From Bryoerythrophyllum caledonicum (lineage: Eukaryota > Streptophyta > Bryopsida > Pottiales > Pottiaceae), in the NCBI GenBank assembly GCA_963971425.1, contig OZ020516.1, forward strand, positions 21,583,332 through 21,647,331: a stretch of DNA of 64,000 nt. The letters run 5' to 3'. Under the pieces are notes generated by a model. The model searched no databases. It saw only the letters and a list, made by a program, of their open reading frames with translations, and had not been told where the DNA came from. Of this stretch, positions 44,839-55,206 are shown in pieces (position 1 is the first letter of the stretch; every line of letters starts with the position of its first letter). The position numbers and the translations under genes are program-made.

Positions 44839-45362
44839 ATTTCAGTTTTGGTCAGAGACCTTGTATTCGTGGTGGCCGTGATCATTGTTGATAAATGTAA
44901 AGATGATGTGTCTTTTAGGAGTCAGTGTGTAGTATATGGTTTAGATTTGAGATGTAAACGGCAACTTCAGTCTACACTCGGAAAGCAACAACTGGGTCCT
45001 CCCTGATGTACGAGGGATCACAGATTTAATAGGTGTTAGAATGAGAAGCTTGAAAACAGCTGCATGCAACTTGGTGCTGTACCGTGGCTTGAGGATTTTG
45101 TAATGTACTAGCGGAAGGTCCTAATGCACATGTTAGGATATTGAATGTTCAAGCATGTATATTAATATACCATGATCGATGTTCCTCAGTGTTATTCTTT
45201 ATCATTCAACAGAGAGTTCGGTTATGCAAAGCTAAATTTGTCAATCATTCAAACCTTAAAGTTGGTGTAGGTGATCCTTGATTCAAGCAATGACAACAAA
45301 TGACAACAAATCACTCACAAACGCCGTCGTATTAGTTGCGTTAAATCCTGCTACACTAAACA
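44839..45362. other. 3' flank of VIT/VWA gene 2
   Basis: Homologous to 23154-23668 with a few small indels, then the similarity ends at ctgctacact. It marks the right limit of the gene duplication. Confidence 0.75.
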
Positions 45363-45865
45363 CTGAATATAGTGGAGAGGGATTATTGATGTAGATCACT
45401 CACACTAATTTCCACCAAAGCATGTACATGCCAAGTTCTGATTGGGTATTTGTTCTCAAGCAAGTGTGTGTCAGTCAACAATTGCAAGTATATTTTCAAT
45501 TAGTGTAGTAAATTTCAAGTAGTCTAGTCTGCACTATATTCACAAAACGGTATACTCATCCCTGGTGTACAATTCTAGGAGTAAACTTATAAAATTAAAT
45601 AGAAACTACAGTATTGAGTTTTAAAATGTGAAGCTCTTCCGACGGCTACAAGAAATAATCTCGATCGCAATACCAGCTACCACCAAACAAGTTGAGGTTT
45701 GCACCGAAACGGAAGAAAACCTCACTCCTCCACGGGGTTGGAGAATTGGTGGGGATGCTCTTGAAGTAAACACAAACCACGTTTGGTCAAATGTAACTCT
45801 ACATTCTAGTAGGTTTCTTGAAAGTCCTTCCTGGAGAGGAAAGAAATGAAAAAGGCAAGGTGAGA
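45363..45865. other. Non-coding spacer
   Basis: No recognised feature. A 73-codon open frame near 45628 has no family resemblance. Confidence 0.35.
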
Positions 45866-46056
45866 AAGAAAGGGAGCATGAGGAATTTCATGCTTCCTTT
45901 TTCTGCATCAATGAAATGCATGGCAATCAATGCTCTTGGGCCCTACTCAATGCATGCTAAAGCTCCCTCATAGTACTGTAAGTTCTCAAAGAGTTTACCA
46001 ATAGTTCCCTGCACCTTTCCCAATCCAAGTCAACATTTCCATGTGGTCCAAATCAC
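45866..46056. repeat. Inverted repeat right of VIT/VWA copy 2
   Basis: Reverse-complement partner of 41264-41450. The distance between the arms is about 4.4 kb. Confidence 0.75.
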
Positions 46057-46788
46057 TAACATAAGACCACAAAGTACAAGTGACATGCAAGGTGACCGAG
46101 TTTCATTCTTAGGAACACTCTATTATGTGACTTCTTTTTTAGGTCACATCGAAAGCCATGTATTGCGGAACTACATTTCAGCTATTAAATTATCAAGTTT
46201 GGTACATGTTGACTACTTACGGAATACATGGCTTTTGATGTTAAAGGGTTTGGAGTAAGGGTTAAGGTGAAATGTTAAAGGGTTTGGAATATTTTACCTT
46301 CATCTCGTAAGGACAAGCGACCATTTGTGGGTCGTTTTAGCACAATAATCTTAATAGCAAATGCTACCAGCTACCTCCATGAAAGATTAATACTATGATA
46401 AAGAGGTGGAGGAAGATGGGCATCTCTTGAGACCAGTGCCACAAAAATTGGTGCAAGCATCGGCGAGCTATAATGTTTTCTGTGAAGTGGGGTCGCAATG
46501 AAATGCACCTTGAGCATAGATGTTGTTATGCATAATGTAGAACACTAGTAGATTCTTGCGGGCTAAAAAAGCTCATTGGCCTTAAAGAATTAACCTTTAG
46601 AGGCCTTTGGCACCATTTTGAGGCTTTTGGATGACTAACAATATGGCTTGGAGGTAGAAATATTGTCCTTTTCATCCAAAATTCTTTGCAAACGTTGCAT
46701 ACTATGTGCATAATAATAAAGAGTTGATATGGACAAGGTTCACTTTATTGGTGGGAACTAAACTATGATAAGAATGAATCATGATGTG
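46057..46788. other. Intergenic DNA, no gene seen
   Basis: Short repeats such as gttaaagggtttgga twice near 46240 and 46275 are present. No coding or RNA feature is supported. Confidence 0.35.
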
Positions 46789-47006
46789 CTCTTAAAATGA
46801 TGTTTAGTGGATCCACACTAATTGATATATAAATGCCATAATGTTTCTACTCATGATGAATATTTTGTCAACTATGTCTTCAATGGTCTGCCTCTTTGAG
46901 TAGTATAAACGGTTGTGCTCTTGGTAAAAAATATTCATCAAAAGCAAAAACTATAGCACTTCCAAATCATATAGTGTGGATACACTAAACATCATTTTCA
47001 ATGTAG
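46789..47006. mobile_element. Palindromic MITE, copy 2
   Basis: It shares with 2956-3176 the terminal tttagtg / cactaaa inverted repeats, ccacactaat next to the left end and a common interior (gatgaatatttt, caactatgtc, ttggtaaaaa). The termini are more diverged than in copy 1, so it is probably older. Confidence 0.7.
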
Positions 47007-47556
47007 TGTATTTTGTTGTTTTGTTCTTATGGCCAACCTTTGAATTAGTAATATTTGAAAATAGAAGCTATTGCATTTGAATTCAATTTTTAAAATAAAG
47101 AGCTTCTTGAGCAATTTTCAAACACCTAAGATTAAGAAAATCCTTAATGAAAGGAGTTTTATAACAAATGACAATGGTCTATCACCATGGAATTCCAAAT
47201 TTACTTATTTTAGTAACATGGATCATTTTCATCTATAAATATGATATTCATAGCTATTTGTACTGTACTTCTAAAGATGACAAATCTTAAGCATATTAGT
47301 CACTACTATGAGTTTTGAGAAGCATATCTTTTAAAAAAGTATGACTATTTATAATTTTCTGGATATAGTTCATGAATTTTTTCAATGTAGCCCATACCAT
47401 ACATACCTTCATCTACAGTAACTACAGTTATAAAGCTAATTTCTGAATAAAATATATAGGAGATAATTGAGCACAAAAGAATTGTTTGATTCATTACTCA
47501 TAAAGCCCACTGCTTAGAGGTTAACTTCTATCCCAAAGAACCCATATCAATCTAAC
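47007..47556. other. Intergenic DNA, no gene seen
   Basis: AT-rich, with no recognised motif. Confidence 0.35.
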
Positions 47557-48079
47557 GTAGAGGCACCCAATCCCGATCGGCCACCAAATTCCGATCAATA
47601 AAGTATGCATGGCATGGTGCATGAAAATGGCAAATGCATGAAATGGTGCATGAAGTGATCCAAAATCCTTAACTCAAAATCTGAAAACACTAGTCATTAT
47701 CGGCATTGCGGCATCAAGTGTGCAATTTTGGTTTGCTCCACTTCAATTGAGCTCTCATTGGTGGCTTTGCCTCGAAAGTCAAACAAGGCTGATTGGCATT
47801 GGGTACCCTTCATCAGTTGGTTATCCATGGCATGTCTCTCTTTTACTCACTCTCACTTGTTGGCATTCGACAAAGGAGGCCGCCAAATCTCACCTACACT
47901 ATTGCTTGATTATGCACTCCGATGGTTTTTGGGCTTTTAAATTCTATATCAATTCCAAATCTTTGTGATTATATTTGAAAAAATATTTGTTGAGTTTCAT
48001 TCCTAATTTCACATCTTTCTACATACAGTGTCATTTGAGTCTCCAAGTGGCTTAAGTGATTGGAATTGGGTGCCTCTAC
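47557..48079. mobile_element. Non-autonomous element with gtagaggcacccaat termini
   Basis: The left end gtagaggcacccaatcccgatc is matched inverted at the right end (gattggaattgggtgcctctac), about 22 bases with two mismatches. The 523-bp interior has tandem atggtgcatga motifs near 47610-47660 and a short open frame on the plus strand (about 47720-47968) that I do not recognise. No target duplication is clear. Confidence 0.65.
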
Positions 48080-48954
48080 CTTACAATACATGTGCACTTC
48101 CTAACCGATATTATCTATGAGCTATGAGTCCGATACACTGTAATAATAGACCAGGGCAAACTGACTCACTCGTTCCCCCCTCGTGGGATGAAAGGGGCAG
48201 TTGCCTTGGCCCATCTTCATCCCTCCCAGCTTGGCTAGCCAGCACCTATAAACCCCAACCGGCACACAAACCCTCCCATGCCCGGCATGTACCCTAGCAT
48301 ATGCGCTCCTCTCGTCCATCGTGACAGATTTCTATACAAAATATCCGTAACAGGTCTTTCCGTGACACATTTATCTACGAAATGCCCGTGACGGGTATTG
48401 CCTCCTGTGAAGCTTGTGTGTGTAGGAGCACGCACTATAAGAAAACCGTGTTTTTTGTCATGTCTTCAGTGATGTCTCAAAAAACGCAAAGACATCTACG
48501 GTCATGTCTTGCAAGCGCGAAGACATCTTAGACAAGGTGGATGTCTAAGAAGACATCCGGGAAGACACGGAAGACATCTCTGTGTCTAAGACGTCTAGAG
48601 GTAATTTTGGGAGGGTAAAGTATGTGCCACGTGGGAGCCACGTCAGAGACACATGGCAATGAATTTCATCTTTATGTGCACATACAATGACGTGGCGGCG
48701 CCAAAGTTTGACATGGCACATGGGAAAATCTGACGTGGCATGACGTGGCAGGCGGGAAATCCAACGTGGACCCGGAAAAATGACGTGGCATGCCACGTCA
48801 GCATCGTTTTGGGGGTTTTTATACTCAAAATATGTTCCTGATAGACATCCCAGATGTTTGGGCCGACATCCACAATGTCTTCAAGGCTGTCTCAAGTGAT
48901 GTCTTCTGAACTAAAGTAGCATCTGCCGAGACATCGCTTGAGACATGGTACTGC

Positions 48955-49160
48955 TCCAGTGATGTAGTGGAGGATGTTTTAGAGGATGTCTTAGGGGATG
49001 TTTGGGAGGATGTTCGTGAGGATGTTTGCTATGTCGTTTGAGAAGATGTTTGCGAAGATGTTGGAGATGATGTTTGCTATGACGTTTCAAAAGATGTTCA
49101 AGAAGATGCTACAGATGATGTTTGATATGGCGTTTGAGAAGATGTTCGAGAGGACGTGAT
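48955..49160. repeat. Subterminal degenerate gatgttt repeats
   Basis: About twelve units of ga-gatgttxg in a row with variants such as gaggatgtttgctatg. Part of the CACTA subterminal region. Confidence 0.7.
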
Positions 49161-50049
49161 TGCACAAACGTCCTAGAAAACATCTGTGACGACTTGTATA
49201 GGATGTCTTACAAGACATCCACAATTGTATGTAGACGTCTTTTGAAGCATGCTCCACTCACCATTCAAACATCCAGTGTGACATCGGAATGTCTTCCCTT
49301 CCTGTTCTAGACATCTTCCAATACATCTCACATAACATTCAGAGACATATATAGACATCGCAGTACCCAATGTTCAAAATATCTACAATACTAATGGCTG
49401 CTTGTCAAGAGTAAGTATTTTCATTGCATACTCAAAACACGAGGTGACATCACAAATTAGTTGTTATAACAATATTGTTTGTAATCTAATAAAAAAATTA
49501 CATCAAAAAAATACTTCTATCTACATCAACGATGTACTACGTACCCACAACTTTAAATTGCTCCTCTGTCATCACTGGTTGTCGCTACTCCCATATGGTC
49601 ATGCGCATGTCCAACACTGCACATGTTCAACAAGCCAACAACGCATGCAATTAAACAAGGGTTTAACAGAAGAAGAAAATTGCTATAAATCCCGTTAGCA
49701 GGACGACCTATATGTGCATGGTTAACTTCTTAACGCCAAAAAACCGTTAGTCTTAATCTCACCACTATGTGAACGTTCCACATGTCCCTCAAAGTAGAAT
49801 ACAAGTTGCTATATGTGACAAGATGTCTTATGGGATGTTCTAGCAGACATCTCAGACGCTCACGGAAATGTTAACGCGTTTGACTGGACGTCTTCGAAGA
49901 CGTCTTCAAAGACGTCTTTGAAAATGTCTTCAAGATTTCCCGTGTTGTTCATACGTCGTGCAGTGGCTCACTTGACTCTCATTCGGGCCAGCATTATATT
50001 GTGCAATCACTCACCTACTTGCACGCCTCTTTCTTTATTTCTGCTTTGC

Positions 50050-50285
50050 TGCCTCTACACTCTAAACTCTAACACTCTCAAACTCTTAAACTTTAACATC
50101 TAAACCACACACTCTAAAACTCTAAAACTCTAACCTCTACACTCTAAACTCTAACATCCTAACTTGTAAACTCAGTCTACACTCTAAAACTCTAACCTCT
50201 ACACTCTAAATTCTAACATCCTAACTTGTAAACTCAGTCTACACTCTAAAACTCTAACCTCTACATTCTAAACTCTAACTACTTA
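50050..50285. repeat. ctctaaa tandem repeat with about 64-bp higher-order unit
   Basis: Basic motif acactctaaa / actctaacc. A longer unit containing catcctaacttgtaaactcagtct is repeated at about 50155 and 50217. Lies inside the CACTA element and resembles telomeric CCCTAAA only loosely. Confidence 0.7.
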
Positions 50286-51660
50286 GAGAAATGAAGGCCA
50301 AAGTGAGCTTTGTGTAGCCTCAAATTCCACTTAAAGGTCTCATGACCTAACTATGGCTGCAGCTGCTAACCCTAGCCGCCTCTGTTCATTCAGTGAACTC
50401 GATGAAATTCATCCTAGATGATGGTTATGAATGTCATTATAGACATCTTTATGGACGTCATCTTAGACATCTTCATGGACGTCATCTTAGACATCCGCCT
50501 AGACATTTTATGACGTATCAGCTCGTCCGACATGGAGTTTTCCTTGCCATGTAGATAAGGAGCTGTAAATTATTAAGTGAACAATATGTCCACGTGTTTA
50601 TTCAATTATCAATATCAGAAAATTGACTTTTATTATAAAATGTTATTTTCTACAACATTTCTATTTTAATAATTTAATAATATTTAAATACATATATTTT
50701 AATATTTTAATAATTTTAATTGAATATAAAACAATTTATTAATTTAAATATAATAATTTGTTATTACATATTATTAATTTATTCAAAAATATATATATTC
50801 AATAATTTTAAATTCAAAATTTTAATTTTTAATATTATTTTTAAAAATGGACCAATGACAACTACTGAAAATAGAATATTCATATCAAAAAATTAATATT
50901 TCGAATTTATAAGGAATTCAAAATACTTTTTCAATGAACAAAAAAGGAAACAATATTTTACTGGATGAAGACTTTTCCTTTGCTCATGCAAACCGCTGCC
51001 CATTATGCTAATTTTCTACATTTGGGCTGCATTTTACCCCGCATACCAGTGACTTTCAGACATTTACCCTCGGTCAAACCGGATTCCCTTGCCAATGTGG
51101 CACTTTGATGTCTCCGGGAATGTCTGCAAAGACATCCGCAAAGACATCCACGTCTCTGCAGACATCTTCGCGTCTTCTTGAAGACACGGCTCTCTTCATG
51201 CCACCGAAGTTGCTACAGTACCCAAAAGACGCAGAAGACATACTCATGTCTAGCTAGACATCCTGCTCTGTCTTGAAGACATCACCGAAGTGATTCTACG
51301 TCTGCAGAAGACATCACCAAAAACGGGGTTTTCTTATAGTGACGTGTAGGGTTTGTTTTTGTACCTCCCCAAGTGTTCTCAAGTGCTATCCTTTCCGCCC
51401 ATTTGACACTAATATTGAATATATTATTTTCTTTCATGGTTTCCATTCTACATAGATTGGTCCTTCGAGCTCATCTTTTGTGCTTAGGTACATTGTCATT
51501 GAGAACTAGGATTTGAGTTTTATATTTTCAAATTTCTTGAGTGATACGTTAGTTTCTTCAATAAGTGATTTATTATAATTTAGGATATGAGATATATTTC
51601 AATCATTCCATTTAGTGTAATTTAGGATTTTTATGGCACAAATTTATGCTACATATATCA

Positions 51661-52650
51661 TAGATGTAGATAATGACATATTTCTTAAATTTGATTTTGT
51701 GTGTGACACGTATTGCATTTGGATGCAAAGGCTCCCAGGGACGTTTTAGGAAACTTTTATTGCACGTGACGGGTATTGCCTTTTAAATGCTCACTCAAGT
51801 ACATTTATTGAGACTTTTTTCCTTTGTGACGGATATTGTGATAAGAAACTAGTGACGTTTTGTTTCATATTCTTGTAGCGTGACGGGTATTTTGCTTGAA
51901 AAACAAAGTAACAAAGGGAATGTTTTTTAGTTGTCATCCCTGTGAAGTGTATTGCTATGTATATTTTGTCTTCTCTAACCTTAGAATTACATAAATTTCT
52001 CATACTTCAAATAAAATTCTTTTCATATCTACCGCATTAAAAAAAATGAATATTTATGTACTCAAATTGACCTATCCGCCACTTTACTTTCCATTACTCA
52101 AATTGCCTTTCTTACATTCTTACATTTTTTTTTATAGAGTCACCATGTCAAAATCACGGAAGACAATCAATGTCCAGAATCCTTCGCAAGGACCTATTTC
52201 ATTTCATGACATTACATGGGAGCATGCTAGTAGACAAGGATGGGGCAATGCAAGTGCAATTGTGCATTCATGCATTCATTTTTTTGGTTGAAAATGCAAT
52301 GAAGATCCTTCAATTGCACAATCTTCAACTCGTCTATGCCACCGTCCAACTTCAACTCCATAACCGCGTTGGCAAAATTGGGATGGCGCGGTTGTGCGTC
52401 AAGGCATGTCGCATCCAATTCTCCAACTCCTTCCTTCTTTGCCCCGAGGTGAGTGACATACATCTTCCCCATTGCTATGGGAATAAAAGGTTTTTTCACA
52501 CATCACTGTCAAAGGTGCCCACCATCTCCACCCGTACCCATAACACCTCCACCGCCTTTGTCCACGCTTGGAATTTTTTCCAAACCTCCTTTTGTAGTCT
52601 CTTCAACGGCTTCGTTTAAATTTATTGCATTGATACGGCGGGAGTTGATG
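51661..52650. other. Interior of the inverted-repeat element, left part
   Basis: Contains three cccgtgacgggtatt-like motifs (51766, 51826, 51880) and an open plus-strand frame (about 52170-52619) with no recognised domain. The sequence tttatagagtcaccatgtcaaa near 52132 looks like an acquired exon start, but I cannot assign it. Confidence 0.35.
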
Positions 52651-52658
52651 TTGTGAAG

Positions 52659-52850
52659 TCATTCTACCTTCTGCGGACGACCAAGTGTTTGCGTCCTGAG
52701 CTCTATGCGATGGCGATGACGAAGATGATTATTCAAGTGTCGCCAATTCTTCCACTCACTCAAGCCACAAGTCGCAACCTCGCAATGCCATGGCTTCTGT
52801 CCAGAGGGGACTTCCTTGTAGTCCCGGTCGAGAAACAACAAGTGGTAAGC
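52659..52850 (-). pseudogene. C2H2 zinc-finger gene fragment
   Basis: On the minus strand the frame reads KPWHCEVATC, 12 residues, then HLNNHLRHRH. This is a C-x4-C ... H-x4-H type finger preceded by the usual Lys-Pro and aromatic residue. It ends GRPQKVE with a stop at 52659. There is no complete gene around it. It sits between the arms of the inverted-repeat element and is best explained as a captured host fragment; a single finger gives no clue to the DNA target. Confidence 0.5.
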
Positions 52851-53594
52851 CAAATAACTCCATCCCGTAGAATGGAGAAAACTATACATTAGCAAGAATG
52901 AAATTAGAATCTTACATCTTCAAACCTCTCTAAGCAATACAAGACCTAATCACAACACTAAAAAGAATGAAAGAGAGTATCCTAAAATACCAATACCCAT
53001 CATGATTTTGAAACACACCAAATACAACATTATGTATTGAAAAAAATTGAAGCAATACTTGTTGGGACAACAAAAAAAGCATAAAGTTGTGCCATAAAAA
53101 TCCTAAGTCACACTAAACGGAATGATTGAAATATACCTCATACCCTAAGTTATAATCAATCACTTATTGAAAAAACTAATGTATCACTCAAGAAACTTGA
53201 AAATATAATATTCAAACCCTAGTTCTCAATAATAACGTACCTAAGTACAAAAGATGAGCTCGAAGGATCAATCTATGCGGAATGGAAACCATGAAAGAAA
53301 ATAATATATTCAATATTAGTGTCAAATGGGCGCAAATGATAGCACTTGAGAACACTTGGGGAGGTACAAAACAAACCTCCTACACACACAAGCTGCACAT
53401 GAGGTAATACCCGTCACGGGTAGTTCGTAGATAAATATGTCACGGCAATGCCCGTCACGGACATTTTGTACAGAAGTGTGTCACGACAGGCAAGAAGAGC
53501 GCACGGGCCAAGGCACATGCCGGGCAAGGGGGAGGGTGTGTGTGTCGGTTGGGGTTTGTGGGTGATGGCCAACCAAGCTGGGAGGGATGAAAAG

Positions 53595-53878
53595 ATGCCC
53601 AGGGTGAATTGACCCCCTCGTTGATACTTATCCAAGGTGGGCCCAATCTTAATTGGATGGGGTCATTTTTCTGGCCCTCTTATTTTGGGGGGTCCACGGG
53701 CTTTTTTTGGATTTTTTTGGAACAAATTTGAGGCCTACGGTCATTGTTTATCCCGGAGGACCCTCTTTTACTGTGAATAGGGCCCCATCCAAAAACAAAA
53801 TAGGGGCCAAGTTTGGCTCCACCACCTCGTGGCCCCCTCGGGTAAGTACCAATGAGGGGGTCAGTTCGCCCTGGGCAT
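53595..53878. mobile_element. 284-bp MITE with atgcccaggg termini
   Basis: The left end tgcccagggtgaattgaccc is matched inverted by the right end (gggtcagttcgccctgggca), and the match extends to about 38 bases (ttgatactta / taagtaccaa). The inside is G/T-rich and non-coding. A related terminus lies at about 48148 (agaccagggcaaactgac). Confidence 0.75.
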
Positions 53879-53884
53879 AATAAT

Positions 53885-55206
53885 ACCCGCTTAATACTCA
53901 GGGGGTAACGTCGTAAGAAACACAAAAAACAACGTTGTAAAGTGCCTGTATGTCACATGAAAGTGAATCCGACACGAACAACTCATTCGAACACGTCGGT
54001 AATTTAACCGTTGTAATGTGCACAGAGCCGTGAACAGAGCTTCATTCATCCGCTCCCAAACGGTCATCCATCCGACATCCAAGCCCATCCCACGTGGATA
54101 GCCGCTCGACCTACCCGCGAAGCTCCCGCCAAACCCTAGCATGTAAAGGTCATGGTACGCCACGGAGGATCCCGGTCCCCCGGTCATGCTTTCCCTGCAA
54201 CCACGGGTTAACTCTCACTCAATAGACAGAGTGCACAGCGGAGTTATACACTTAGGCAATGATTAGAGGTGATTAACCGGCCGTTCCGGTTGTCTCGGAC
54301 CCCCCAGACTATCTGTCTTGGAGAGTCGTTGCGGCGGAAACCATCGTTCCCCCTTCGAGCCATCGCCATGAGGGATGCTCGCGTCCGGATTGCTGCCGCT
54401 GCCGCCTTCGCGTCCACCCCGCAATCGTCCCCGTCGTCGCGCCCCTTTCAGTTTTTGTCGCGTGCCGTTTGGTTCGGTATCCAGTGTGCTGCGTCGGTTT
54501 TTCTGGCGTGAAGGGAAGGTTAAGCGCTTGGCGTGGGCGTGGCTCGTTAAGAGGGCGATGAATTCAAGGTTTTAGGTTGGGAGGTTGGAGGGGAGTTTAT
54601 GGTGGGAGATGGGAGCGTGTGGGCGTGCCGGTGAGTTGGGGGGTTTGGAAGGGGAGCATGGGTTTGGTAGTTGCGGTTTGTGAGAATGTGGTGGTGGTGA
54701 AATTTGAAGTGGTGTGAAGGAAGGGAAGCTTCTGGTATTTTGGATTTGTCCATGGATGCTCAGAGCGTTTTCAAAGGAGCAGCAGGGGCGGACATCGTTG
54801 CCCTGATAATGGAGGTTGCACCATTGGAGATATTCTCGTCGGCCGGCGGTGTTGCGGAGGTTTGAGCTTAGTCTTCCTCTCGAACGGGAGGTATTTTCTG
54901 GAATCCGGTTCGCTGCATTTTGATGAGAATATGGTTTGTCATTAAGTATTTTGGAGGCGTGGTTCACCGATTACGCCATCATTGGTATACCATTAGAGGA
55001 GACGAAATCGAGAAGGGTATGCGGATTTCGTTGCATACTGGACATCATTACAATGCAGACGAAGGGAATTTGTTGAGATTTTTCTGATTTTCCTTCACTG
55101 AGGCGTATGTGCAATCCTGAGACGTGCACATGTGTATGACATTGGCGCTGCTGGCGTCCCACCTGACAAACGGGACGCTTAGAAGACAGCATTGAAAGCA
55201 GAGCAA
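53885..55206 (+). promoter_or_regulatory. Upstream region and probable 5' UTR of FZR
   Basis: From about 54270 the base composition becomes GC-rich and G/T-skewed, typical of a long plant leader. Several short upstream open frames exist, for example ATG 54368 (about 47 codons), which could reduce translation of the main frame. A leader intron is possible but I cannot place it with confidence. Confidence 0.4.

Larger units (their letters stand above)
48433..51341. mobile_element. Complete non-autonomous CACTA element
   Basis: The element starts CACTATAAGAAAACC and ends with its near-perfect complement GGGTTTTCTTATAGTG, followed on both sides by the 3-bp target duplication ACG (48430-48432 and 51342-51344). 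Both ends are packed with subterminal gaagacatc / gatgtcttc motifs for several hundred bases, the usual transposase-binding arrays of En/Spm-like elements. The 2909-bp interior has an AT-rich centre (about 50580-50950), a ctctaaa tandem repeat and no TNPA/TNPD-type gene. The intact host sequence around the site is seen in the opposite arm near 53370. Confidence 0.92.
48210..53597. mobile_element. Large inverted-repeat element interrupted by a CACTA insertion
   Basis: The left arm (48210-48432 continuing at 51342-51660) is the reverse complement of the right arm (about 53075-53592) at high identity, including cttcatccctcccagcttgg at the outer end, the cttgtgtgtgtagg stretch and aggatttttatggcaca at the inner end. 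Several cccgtgacgggtattgcc motifs lie in both arms. Between the arms, about 1.4 kb contains gene-like fragments but no transposase. A foldback or Pack-type element is likely; the target duplication could not be defined. Confidence 0.7.

Noticed and set aside
48433-51341. CRISPR-like array from the regularly recurring gaagacatc motifs
   Set aside because: Spacing is irregular, both orientations occur, and the motifs lie within CACTA termini, where subterminal transposase-binding repeats are expected.
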